Below the pieces are notes generated by a model. The model was not told where the DNA came from. It did no database searches and worked only from the letters and a program-made list of their open reading frames with translations. Of a DNA stretch of 18,883 nt, positions 5,940-14,002 are shown one piece after another (within the stretch, counting starts at the first letter, position 1; each line of letters opens with the position of its first letter). Both the position numbers and the translations under genes were made by a program. Origin of the DNA: an uncultured Eubacteriales bacterium (GTDB lineage: Bacteria > Bacillota > Clostridia > Christensenellales > Borkfalkiaceae); contig CATYEP010000020.1 of the NCBI GenBank assembly GCA_958405585.1, forward strand, positions 1 through 18,883, written 5' to 3'.

Positions 5940-7229
5940 ATGCAAGAAAATAAATTTATCGAATTAAAACGAGAATTCACGCCTGATCTGAACAAAGAAG
6001 TAGTCGCGTTTGCCAATACAGACGGAGGGAAAATATATATAGGAATCGAAGATGGCGGAAAGGTATGCGGAGTTCCCGAAACGGATACGGTCATTTTGGC
6101 TTGCACAAACCATATCCGTAATACAGTACGTCCTGACGTCATGGGGTTCATTCAGTGTTCCGCGGTTATAATGGACGGAAAATCGGTGATAGAGATAGAA
6201 GTGGGAAAGGGCTCTGCTTGCCCTTATTATATTGCGGGAAAAGGTATTCGACCGGAAGGAGTGTATATTCGTGTCGGAAGTGCTTCCATACCGGCAACAG
6301 AGTCGATGATTTTAAAGATGATACGCGATACTGACGGAGAGAGATACGAGGATATCCGTTCTTTGAATCAGAATTTGACGTTTGATGAGTCGAAAAAGTT
6401 TTTTGAAGATAAAGGAGTAGAATTCGGAACTGTTCAACAAAAAACACTTGGACTGATTAACCGGGACGGATTATATACAAATTTGGCATTGCTGTTGTCA
6501 GATGAATGTGAGCACACGGTCAAGGTGGCTGTTTTCGCCGGCATTGAAAAAGAAATATTTAAAGACCGCCATGAGTTTACAGGTTCTTTACTCAAACAAA
6601 TGGCGGATTGTTATGCGTTTATTGATCGTTATAATCGTACGCAATCGACATTTCAGGGGCTTGACCGTATAGACGAGCGGGATTATCCTGTGGAGGCACT
6701 TCGTGAAGCATTGATGAATAGTCTTGTTCATCGCGAATACGCTTTGACCGGTAGTACGTTGATTAATATATTTGATGACAGAATAGAATTTGTTTCGATT
6801 GGCGGACTCCCCAAAGGGATCGAGTATGACGATATAATGCTGGGAGTTTCCATGCCGCGCAATAAAAAATTGGCGAATGTTTTTTATCGGTTGCGGTTGA
6901 TAGAGGCATATGGCACGGGCATTTCCAAAATCATGCGCTCGTACAAGGGGGGGACAGATAAGCCGTTTATCGAAGTATCAGGCAATGCTTTTAAAATTAC
7001 ACTGCCGAATATGAAAGTAATTGCGGAAAAAGTTGCGGATGATTATGATCAATATGATTCCGTATTAAAATTGTTCGATGGCAACAAACAGCTCACGCGT
7101 GCAGAAGTAGAGGAGAAGCTTGGGGTTTCTTATGCAACGGCAGTGCGCATTCTTGCAAAGTTAGTGGAACAAAAACGTATTATCCGCATCGGAAATACTC
7201 GTAATACAAAATATATACGAATCGAATAA
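5940..7229 (+). CDS. AlbA_2 (Schlafen-like) domain and GHKL ATPase transcriptional regulator
   Basis: 429 residues. The N-terminal AlbA_2 domain (about 1-115) shows FIELKREF, then KEVVAFANTDGGKIYIGI, the family's hallmark. The middle is a linker domain. A HATPase_c_4-type ATP-binding module follows, with the N box EALREALMNSLVHREY near 250-265, DRIEFVSIGGLP near 280-291 and the G box EAYGTGI near 322-328. Residues 370-429 form a winged helix (LTRAEVEEKLGVSYATAVRI). Proteins of this architecture are annotated as ATP-binding transcriptional regulators; related AlbA_2 proteins are also found in defence islands, and here a truncated abortive-infection gene is the neighbour. Start at 5940 follows AAAGAGG. 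Monocistronic by context. Its promoter and decamer array suggest self-regulation, which is inference. Confidence 0.85.
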   Translation: MQENKFIELKREFTPDLNKEVVAFANTDGGKIYIGIEDGGKVCGVPETDTVILACTNHIRNTVRPDVMGFIQCSAVIMDGKSVIEIEVGKGSACPYYIAGKGIRPEGVYIRVGSASIPATESMILKMIRDTDGERYEDIRSLNQNLTFDESKKFFEDKGVEFGTVQQKTLGLINRDGLYTNLALLLSDECEHTVKVAVFAGIEKEIFKDRHEFTGSLLKQMADCYAFIDRYNRTQSTFQGLDRIDERDYPVEALREALMNSLVHREYALTGSTLINIFDDRIEFVSIGGLPKGIEYDDIMLGVSMPRNKKLANVFYRLRLIEAYGTGISKIMRSYKGGTDKPFIEVSGNAFKITLPNMKVIAEKVADDYDQYDSVLKLFDGNKQLTRAEVEEKLGVSYATAVRILAKLVEQKRIIRIGNTRNTKYIRIE

Positions 7230-7285
7230 TTTTAAACTTAATATTGACGACAGAGAGATTTTTATGTGGGGATCAATTTCTATTG

Positions 7286-7636
7286 CTATGAAGAAAATGA
7301 CGAAGAATAAGCTCCTTTACAGATGTTCAGGTGGATTACGAAAGCGCAGAATTTTTTTAAATGAAAGCCTTTATTATGGCCAGAAATAGTTAATAGGGTA
7401 TTTTTGATGATTGTTTCAATATCACACCAGTTATAATTATCATTTCTGTATATTTTATAGTATTCAAGTAAAAAAGCTTCCCAAAAACCTGATACTCCTG
7501 CTTTCATTCGATGTAAAGCGAATTGTTTGCCGATAGTATCCAGGATTGTACTTTGAAAGAAATCTTTGTAAGAAGACTGTAACCCACAATGTAAGTCAAA
7601 TCCGTTACCTAAAATTAAAAGTTGAGATGTGCGCAT
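7286..7636 (-). pseudogene. Truncated AbiH-family abortive infection gene
   Basis: The first 85 or so of 116 residues match the start of AbiH-family proteins: LLILGNGFDLHCGL at about residues 6-19 (nucleotide-fold loop), SSYKDFF, and WCDIETIIKNTL. Full AbiH proteins have roughly 300 or more residues, so most of the protein is missing. The last 30 residues look unrelated and run into a stop 57 nt from the end of the AlbA_2 gene, as expected for a deletion junction. The start at 7636 has AGGAG 10 nt upstream. Intact AbiH relatives act in phage defence by abortive infection; this copy is very unlikely to work. Confidence 0.75.
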
Positions 7637-8095
7637 AGGGTATGAACTCCTATGTGTTTCAAACATATTATACTGTAAAAACACAAAGGTGTCAATTTTA
7701 CGATTTAGTATGTAGGAGACGAAAGTTGTAAAAAGTTTTTATCAGTAAAAAATGAAATACAGATGGTTATAATCCGCGGATTCATATACTCACTAAAAAA
7801 TCCCTAAAAAATCTATTTTATCGATTTTGCACAAGTGGTACCCAACGGAACCCGTAAAAAAGGTTTGGGTTGGGTATTTTTTTAAATGATTTTCAGAATG
7901 CCCTTTCCATGAAGCGTCCGAACAATACGAATTCGCCTGTTTTAAAGCATCCTCGGTTTTAGAGTATGGATTTGATGTAATTTTATTAAATATTAAGTTT
8001 ATAAAATATATAATTAAAAATATAAATTTTTGTTTATTTTTGTGTTTTCGATTTGTTTAAAGGAAAAAAACTGCATAAATTTTTCTATCAAAGTA
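7637..8095. other. AT-rich intergenic stretch without genes
   Basis: No ORF of more than about 20 codons with a ribosome site and no RNA gene is seen. It holds a 12-bp palindrome AATCCGCGGATT at 7771-7782, the terminator-like hairpin at 7839-7883, and a very AT-rich tract from about 7980 to 8050 leading into the lacI-type promoter. Confidence 0.6.
7839..7883 (+). terminator. Orphan intrinsic terminator
   Basis: Stem TACCCAAC (7839-7846) with GTTGGGTA (7869-7876), an inner AACC/GGTT helix after a small asymmetric internal loop, then seven T at 7877-7883. The nearest plus-strand gene ends 610 nt upstream at 7229, so the gene it once served may be lost, or it protects the downstream operon from readthrough. 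Confidence 0.7.
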
Positions 8096-8123
8096 TTGAC
8101 AAAAAATTTTTTTATGTTATAAT
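8096..8123 (+). promoter_or_regulatory. Consensus promoter of the LacI/ABC operon
   Basis: TTGACA at 8096-8101, a 16-nt spacer, TATAAT at 8118-8123. It lies about 50 nt before the regulator start and overlaps the operator palindrome. Confidence 0.85.
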
Positions 8124-8137
8124 GCCCCTGGGGGCAT
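8122..8137. promoter_or_regulatory. Palindromic operator at the transcription start
   Basis: ATGCCCC-TG-GGGGCAT is a perfect 7+7 inverted repeat. It begins inside the -10 box and covers the expected transcription start. Its GC-rich core stands out from the AT-rich surroundings. Size, symmetry and position fit a LacI-family operator giving autoregulation and operon control by the regulator encoded next. No second copy was seen in the window. Confidence 0.75.
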
Positions 8138-8173
8138 AAAATGAATGGTGTTAATTTGGAAGGGCAAAAGTAA

Positions 8174-9160
8174 ATGGAAAACACGGCAGTAAGCAGAAAA
8201 GTAATAGCTGAAAAAGCGGGAGTATCTTTGCGGACAGTTACGAGAGTTTTGCAAGGGGACAAATTAGTGGCGGAGGCTACCAGACAACGGGTCCTGGGGG
8301 TTGTGGATGCTCTGGGATATACACGCAATAAGATAGCCGGCAATCTCAGCCGGAATAAAAATAGTAATTTTGTTGTCGTGCTGGTACCGGATATGACTAA
8401 CTATTACTATCTTGAAATATTTAATCATTTGACTCAATTTTTAGAGAAGCATGATTATATCGTATCGATTTGCCGGATTAACAATAACAACCTCTTTAAA
8501 ACGTATGATATGATGTTGGAAAACAGAGTATCAGTAATCATAAATTTAGGTTTTTTTCCGATCAACGAGGAATATTTAAAGAAGATAAATTCAGCAAATA
8601 TTAAAATAATTCACCCGGGCATAGGAGAAGATCCTGTTCCGATTCGTATTAATTATATGGAAGCGATGGATGAAGCATTCCGATCTTTCCAGCTGAAGGG
8701 GTTGAAAAAAATTAAATTTGTATGCGGAGCGGGAAAAAATTTTTTAAATGACAGTCGACTAATTTGTTTTCGTGCTTTGCTGGATCGGTATGGGCTGGAA
8801 AACAAAGAAGACAGTATAATTTGGGGCGATTATCCCCGAACAAATGCTATGGATACAGGAAGGATAGCGGTAAAGGAAATATATAAACAGGAACGACCGG
8901 ATGCTATTTTCTTTTTGACAGATATGATGGCGTTCGGGGCAATGCAGGAACTGAAAGATAGGGGATTACAAATCGGTAAAGATGTGTCGATTATTGGTTT
9001 CGACAATACGCAAATGGGAAAATTTTGTGTGCCGCCGTTGAGTACGATTGATTCTTCTATAAAAACAGAAATACAAAGATATATTACTTTTATTTTAGGT
9101 AAAGAGTGCAACAATGAAGTGATCATTTCGAAATTTATCAAACGAGAAAGTTCTGTATGA
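8174..9160 (+). CDS. LacI-family transcriptional regulator
   Basis: 328 residues, normal for the family. The N-terminal helix-turn-helix (VIAEKAGVSLRTVTRVL, about residues 10-26) is followed by the hinge segment and a periplasmic-binding-protein-like core: VVLVPDMTNYYYLEIFNHL, PDAIFFLTDMMAFGAMQEL and VSIIGFDNTQMGKFCVPPLSTI, which are the conserved effector-domain strands. The conserved VSxxTVSRVLN consensus reads VSLRTVTRVLQ, so one usual Ser is Thr. Start at 8174 follows GGAAGGG. It probably binds the palindrome at 8122-8137 and releases it when a sugar fragment imported by the downstream transporter binds. The ligand cannot be read from the sequence. Confidence 0.93.
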   Translation: MENTAVSRKVIAEKAGVSLRTVTRVLQGDKLVAEATRQRVLGVVDALGYTRNKIAGNLSRNKNSNFVVVLVPDMTNYYYLEIFNHLTQFLEKHDYIVSICRINNNNLFKTYDMMLENRVSVIINLGFFPINEEYLKKINSANIKIIHPGIGEDPVPIRINYMEAMDEAFRSFQLKGLKKIKFVCGAGKNFLNDSRLICFRALLDRYGLENKEDSIIWGDYPRTNAMDTGRIAVKEIYKQERPDAIFFLTDMMAFGAMQELKDRGLQIGKDVSIIGFDNTQMGKFCVPPLSTIDSSIKTEIQRYITFILGKECNNEVIISKFIKRESSV

Positions 9161-9172
9161 AGATAAATTTTG

Positions 9173-9216
9173 AAAAGCAGGCCTGCTTTTGTTTTTTGCT
9201 GGCAAAAAACAAAAGC
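9173..9216 (+). promoter_or_regulatory. Overlapping terminator/anti-terminator hairpins before the permease gene
   Basis: Two structures share sequence. The first is the palindrome AAAAGCAGGCCTGCTTTT (9173-9190) followed by GTTTTTT, which can fold as a 7-bp stem with a GGCC loop and act as a terminator after the regulator gene. The second pairs 9185-9199 with 9202-9216 (15 bp, arm GCTTTTGTTTTTTGC) and uses up the right arm and T tract of the first. The hairpins exclude each other, giving the layout of an attenuator or a leaky terminator that lowers transporter expression relative to the regulator. Confidence 0.6.
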
Positions 9217-9249
9217 TTGTTAACTGCCTTAAGAAAATAAGGAGCAATC

Positions 9250-11289
9250 ATGAAAATAAAAAAATGGTTTCTGTTCGGGCTGATTGGTATGGTAGTTCTG
9301 TTTGCGGTTTCGGTTGTCATGAGTATCGTATCGGCGACAGTAGCGCAAAAGGATATGGATCTAGGTATTGACATAAGTAGTTATAATGTAACGAAAATGT
9401 ATACGGACAACGAAAGTATTCGTATTCTGGGTACACAGGAAGGAAAAATATTTGCGATCGACCTTGAAGGCAATATTCTTTGGGACATCGGGAGTGTTTA
9501 TACCAGTCCGGTATATGAGCTGACGCTGTTCGAAGATAACGTATATGCAGTATTTGCGAATGGAAATGCGATCACTTTTACGCAACAGGATGCGGCGGGG
9601 TATGAAGGAGAGAATTCTTTTGCCGACAGTTGCTGCATTTATTCATTGGGTGTATCTTTCAATACAAATGGGAATGTAAAGAATACGCAAGTATTGGTAT
9701 CGGAAAGCGGAGAATATTTTTATTTGCGCGGAGTCTTTAATGATATATCACAGATAAACAGAATTTATCGGGTTCGTACGGATGGTGAGGGAATCGACCG
9801 CATTGCCGCTACCTCCAATACTTTGGGAGGCATGGCGCTGGATGCCGAAGGCAATCTTTATTATTCGATGCGCAGTACAGTGTACTGCTATTCGGCGGAA
9901 GGAAAGGTTTCGACGCTGCAGGATGTGAATGAAACAGTAGTGGCGTTGTCCTATTTTCAAGATAGTCTTTCGATGATCACGGCGCAAAGCAATTTGTTTA
10001 TTTTATCAAAAGACGGTACCGGATCACCGGAAAAATATAAACTTTCGGTTACGTTAAGTTCGGAATACGTATTTTCGACGGGGGAAAATTTTGTAGGTAA
10101 AATTAATAACGGCGGGGTTGCCATGATCAGTTCGGAAGAGCGTGCTGTTACGCTGACGATGCGGGCCGCCGATTCACAGAATCTGATCATGTGGACGGAT
10201 GAAAGTTTTGTTCTGTACGATGTGTCGGATGTAAACAACCCGATTATAACGTATTATTCAAGCGATTTGGCAAGAACAAAAGAAATCTATTCGACCTTGC
10301 TTTATGTATTTATACCTGTGGCAGCGGTTTCATTGTTGGCAGGGGTCTTTTTTGCACTATCGCTCAATACAAAAATGCGCGAAAATATGCGCGACAAAGC
10401 AAGAGCGTTTGTTCGCGAACTTATCCGCAGTAAATTTATTTATTTGTCGCTTGTTATACCGTTTATCCTGTTGGTGGTTTTCTACTACATACCTATCGTT
10501 TTAGGTTTTGGATTATCCTTTTTCGAATATGTACCCGGCGTGAGATTGGTTTTTGTCGGGGTTGAGAATTTTGTATCGGTTGCCTTGAATACCCAATTCT
10601 GGCAGGCATCGCTTACAATGTTAGTATTTTTGGTCGCAGACCTGCTGAAAGCGGTGATTCCTCCGTTGATCGTTGCGGAAGCGATATTTGCGGTAAAATA
10701 CAAAAGATTTTCTTTGGGTGTGCGTATCTTATTGTTTCTTCCCGGAATACTGCCCGGGGTTGCGACAACACTTGTATGGAGTGAGGGTGTATTCGGAGCG
10801 ACTAACAATAGTCTTATCAACGCATTTGTGGGGATATTTGTACCCGGATTTGTAAAAAACTGGATCAACAGTGCTTCAAACGCAACGGCGATCGGTTCGT
10901 TGATCGCTTTCGGATTCCCTTGGGTAGGGTCGTATCTGATTTTTTACGGAGCGGTTTCCGGAATCAATTCATCGGTATTTGAAGCGGCGAAACTGGACGG
11001 TTGCGGCTGGTGGCGCAGGATGGTAGCGATGGATGTTCCGTTGATCCTTCCGCAGATCAAGTACATAATCATCACTTCTTTTATTGCATCGGTACAGAAT
11101 TACACAAGCATTTATGTATTATACGGGGTAAACGGACAGATAAAGACGACCGCATTGCTGGTTTACCGCGAGATCATCAATGCAAATTACGGAGTTGCAA
11201 GTGTGATGGGCCTGTTTATATTTGCTTTTTTAAGTGTATGTACAGTGCTCAATTTCAAAATCCAGATGAAACAAGGGGAGGAGAGTTGA
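9250..11289 (+). CDS. MalF-type sugar ABC permease fused to an extracytoplasmic beta-propeller domain
   Basis: 679 residues against about 300 for ordinary CUT1 permeases. A signal-anchor helix lies at about residues 5-27. An extracytoplasmic domain of about 320 residues follows, with propeller-like blades such as GKIFAIDLEGNILWDIG near 58-74 and GGMALDAEGNLYY near 195-207. A second membrane helix lies at about 350-372 and a basic cytoplasmic linker (MRENMRDKARAFVRELIRSK) near 375-394. From about 395 comes a complete permease with the EAA loop EAAKLDG at 578-584, which contacts the transporter ATPase. The positive-inside rule supports the propeller being outside. AAGGAG precedes the ATG. The stop is 1 nt before the second permease. 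The propeller may bind glycan, the solute-binding protein or a surface partner; this is inference. Confidence 0.9.
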   Translation: MKIKKWFLFGLIGMVVLFAVSVVMSIVSATVAQKDMDLGIDISSYNVTKMYTDNESIRILGTQEGKIFAIDLEGNILWDIGSVYTSPVYELTLFEDNVYAVFANGNAITFTQQDAAGYEGENSFADSCCIYSLGVSFNTNGNVKNTQVLVSESGEYFYLRGVFNDISQINRIYRVRTDGEGIDRIAATSNTLGGMALDAEGNLYYSMRSTVYCYSAEGKVSTLQDVNETVVALSYFQDSLSMITAQSNLFILSKDGTGSPEKYKLSVTLSSEYVFSTGENFVGKINNGGVAMISSEERAVTLTMRAADSQNLIMWTDESFVLYDVSDVNNPIITYYSSDLARTKEIYSTLLYVFIPVAAVSLLAGVFFALSLNTKMRENMRDKARAFVRELIRSKFIYLSLVIPFILLVVFYYIPIVLGFGLSFFEYVPGVRLVFVGVENFVSVALNTQFWQASLTMLVFLVADLLKAVIPPLIVAEAIFAVKYKRFSLGVRILLFLPGILPGVATTLVWSEGVFGATNNSLINAFVGIFVPGFVKNWINSASNATAIGSLIAFGFPWVGSYLIFYGAVSGINSSVFEAAKLDGCGWWRRMVAMDVPLILPQIKYIIITSFIASVQNYTSIYVLYGVNGQIKTTALLVYREIINANYGVASVMGLFIFAFLSVCTVLNFKIQMKQGEES

Positions 11290-11290
11290 A

Positions 11291-12166
11291 ATGGAAAAGG
11301 CAAGAAAAAATTCCTTGGGCATCAGGATTCGCAAACGCGGGATCGAAGGTCCTGTTGCGCAGACAGTACTTATTGTCTTTATCCTAATTATCCTGATACT
11401 GACGTTGATGCCGCTTTTGATAACGATGGTGATGTCGGTAAAAAGTTCGCAGGATATCATGGCATATCCGATCTGGACTTTGCCGAAATCCGGATGGTTC
11501 TTTACCAATTACAGTGAGGCTTTTTCAGTTCTTTCTCTGCCCATGTTCAATACGGTGGCGATCGACCTGATTTCGACGGTAGTAACGCTTTTAATGAGCT
11601 GCTTTATCGCTTTTCTGTTCGAGCGGTATAAATTCGGCGGAAAAAAGTTTTTGTTTTTCTTAATTTTTTTGCCGATGATGGTTCCGAGCGTGATCCTCTT
11701 GTCGCCTACATACATCGTGGTTGTGCGTTGGCTGGGATTAGAAAATAACTGGTTCGGCTTGATTTTGCCTTACATAGCAGGAAATCAAATCGCAAGCATA
11801 TTTCTTTTGCGGGTATTTATGCGGCAGCAACCTGCATCTTTGTATGAAGCAGCTCAGTTGGACGGAGCCTGCGTTCCGCAGATATTTTTCTATATATGTT
11901 TGCCGCTGTCGGTGCCGATCATGATGATACAGGGGATATCCATTTTTGCGGCAATGTATAACGATTATCTGTGGCCGCTTTTGTTGTATCAGAATGATTT
12001 GTCTTCGGGAGTCCTGATGCCGTACTTGCGTTCAATCGTAGATAATTATGCGCAGGGAATTAAATATGCAATGTATCTGGTTGCGGGCATACCGCTAATA
12101 ATCACAACAATAATCAGTATCAAATTTTTTGTCAGCGGCGATTTTGCCAGCGGGCTGAAATTATAA
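11291..12166 (+). CDS. MalG-type sugar ABC transporter permease
   Basis: 291 residues, normal length, with six predicted membrane helices starting at about residue 25 (VLIVFILIILILTLMPLLIT). The EAA loop EAAQLDG lies at 186-192, the site of contact with the ATPase. It pairs with the propeller-bearing permease to form the translocation channel of a CUT1 carbohydrate importer. One base separates the upstream stop codon from the ATG, and the GGGGAGGAG ribosome site lies inside the end of the upstream gene, so the two are coupled. No ATPase gene is present nearby; CUT1 systems in Firmicutes often share an MsmK-like ATPase encoded elsewhere. Confidence 0.93.
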   Translation: MEKARKNSLGIRIRKRGIEGPVAQTVLIVFILIILILTLMPLLITMVMSVKSSQDIMAYPIWTLPKSGWFFTNYSEAFSVLSLPMFNTVAIDLISTVVTLLMSCFIAFLFERYKFGGKKFLFFLIFLPMMVPSVILLSPTYIVVVRWLGLENNWFGLILPYIAGNQIASIFLLRVFMRQQPASLYEAAQLDGACVPQIFFYICLPLSVPIMMIQGISIFAAMYNDYLWPLLLYQNDLSSGVLMPYLRSIVDNYAQGIKYAMYLVAGIPLIITTIISIKFFVSGDFASGLKL

Positions 12167-12181
12167 AAAGGAGGTTTTACC

Positions 12182-13993
12182 ATGAAAAAGTTTGCAAAAC
12201 TGTTGACTGCGTTGTTGCTTGCGTTGGCAGTCGGGGTCAGTGTGATTGGCTGTTCGACGGGTACAGGAACGGGCGGAAATGATGATGGAGATAATGTAGG
12301 AGGAAATGGCGGAGACGGGGGGGACACAAACACCTCTGTAACGGCAACGATTGACTTTTATACGACTGTCAATATTGTAGAGCAATCCGCCTTGCAGCAG
12401 GTAGCCAATGCGTATTCGGATCTGCAATATGAAAAAGGAAACGATATAACGGTAATTATCCGCAACAATACGGATCCCAGTGCTTATACGCAGACAGTAC
12501 GCAATCTCTTGGCAAATGGGGTAACGAATCCTACGATAGCAAACACGTCGGTTGCTCCCGAATACTACAGTTCGGGCAAGATCCTGGATCTTTCGGGATA
12601 TCTGGAAGAACCGAATCCCTATATTGAGGGAAATACGGCATGGGCGGATGCGTTGGAAAGTGATGCTTATCGTGCGCGGCAGACTGGTGCATCCACAATT
12701 ATACCGGGGCTTTCTTATTCAAGCAATTATACCACGGTTTATTACAGCAAAGCTGCGGTTCTGGATGTGTTGGGGGATGATCCTATCGTATCCGAAGACG
12801 GAACGATCGATAATTCCAAGATCACATGGGAATGGCTGCTGAATGCGTTGGAAACGGCTAAAAATTCAGACAAGAATTTTACGAATCCTTTTGGAGTTTC
12901 GACCAGTCTGCAATCCTTCGGAACGGACAGTTTTACAATAGGTTCTGCCATTATCGACACCTATCTTGATCAGTATTTCAGGGATTATCTGGAAGAAGTT
13001 CACTCACAGGAAGGTGATTACAGTTATATTTCATCGGTGGATTCGGTTTGGCAATATGATCCGAATAATGCTTCTTTGGATTTGCCTAATTCTTATACGT
13101 ACAACATGAACCGTGTCGTAGATACATATTTCAATCAGACCGGATACAATCCGTTGTCGGAAAGATACGAAGAGCTGATGGAAAATTTGTACCAGCTGTT
13201 CTCGTATTGCGACAATGAAGCCGGTTACAACGACGTGTTCAATCGCTTTAATGAAACGATCATCACGTATGAAGATAAGGGCGGAACGTATTCGGACATG
13301 AAGCTCTTCTATGTAGAAGATCTTTCTTATATCCGTACGTACCGTGATGCGTTCAAGACGACAAATTCCAGCGGTGCAACCGTTTATCCGACAGCCGAAC
13401 AGATCGCGTCGGAAATTGGCTGGTTCATGTTGCCGGCAATCAGTTCCGATCTGAAAGGGGTTGCGGACAATGTGCGTCCGAACGGCGGCCCGAATGAAAA
13501 CTTTGGCGTTTTGAGTACGGGGGAGCAGTCTGTAGATGAGATCGCTGTGGATTTTCTGCGTTACCTTTTCTCTCCTGATGGGCAGGCGGCTATTTATGCA
13601 AGTTATGAGGCATCCAATTATGCGCCTATCAATATGAGACAGCTGGTCAAAAATGTCAGCATTCCTGAAAGCATCGACTATACGGGACTGGTCAGTGTGG
13701 AAGGAGACTGTTCCAACAACCCTTACCGTATTTTCGGAAAAGCCACAGGCCTTTCGACGATCACGATCGGAAGCAGCGGCGAGTATGTTACGGAAAAAGT
13801 GGCGGAATTGTTGTCTGTATATTTCAGAGGCAGTGATTCGGATTGGTCAAAGCAAGGCGCAAATATGTTTGATATTATCAAGTCCGGATTCTCAAATTAT
13901 GCAACCGAAAACAACTTTATTTATACAGATTATACGCAGGCAGCGTCCGCGACAAACAATCTGGTCAATTCGCCGTATTCTTCTGTAAGCTGA
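12182..13993 (+). CDS. Sugar ABC transporter solute-binding lipoprotein
   Basis: 603 residues. Signal peptide MKKFAKLLTALLLALAVG with lipobox VIGC (Cys at about residue 24), so it should be tethered to the outer face of the membrane. A flexible Gly/Asp-rich linker follows (about 25-50). The remainder is a two-lobed bacterial extracellular solute-binding fold: IDFYTTVNI strand, then ITVIIRNN, a central hinge, and the late segment AVDFLRYLFSPDGQAAIYA, typical of sugar-binding members. It is longer than the usual 420-550 residues, as seen in members that bind oligosaccharides. AAGGAGG at 12168-12174 gives strong translation, as expected for the most abundant transporter part. The ligand is unknown. 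Confidence 0.92.
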   Translation: MKKFAKLLTALLLALAVGVSVIGCSTGTGTGGNDDGDNVGGNGGDGGDTNTSVTATIDFYTTVNIVEQSALQQVANAYSDLQYEKGNDITVIIRNNTDPSAYTQTVRNLLANGVTNPTIANTSVAPEYYSSGKILDLSGYLEEPNPYIEGNTAWADALESDAYRARQTGASTIIPGLSYSSNYTTVYYSKAAVLDVLGDDPIVSEDGTIDNSKITWEWLLNALETAKNSDKNFTNPFGVSTSLQSFGTDSFTIGSAIIDTYLDQYFRDYLEEVHSQEGDYSYISSVDSVWQYDPNNASLDLPNSYTYNMNRVVDTYFNQTGYNPLSERYEELMENLYQLFSYCDNEAGYNDVFNRFNETIITYEDKGGTYSDMKLFYVEDLSYIRTYRDAFKTTNSSGATVYPTAEQIASEIGWFMLPAISSDLKGVADNVRPNGGPNENFGVLSTGEQSVDEIAVDFLRYLFSPDGQAAIYASYEASNYAPINMRQLVKNVSIPESIDYTGLVSVEGDCSNNPYRIFGKATGLSTITIGSSGEYVTEKVAELLSVYFRGSDSDWSKQGANMFDIIKSGFSNYATENNFIYTDYTQAASATNNLVNSPYSSVS

Positions 13994-14002
13994 GGTACTG
14001 AA

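Noticed and set aside
7771..7782. Palindrome AATCCGCGGATT
   Set aside because: Short, no neighbouring promoter or gene that it could control, no second copy seen; likely chance.
7839..7883. Possible tRNA or small RNA gene
   Set aside because: No cloverleaf, no CCA or T-loop; the fold is a simple terminator hairpin with a T tract.
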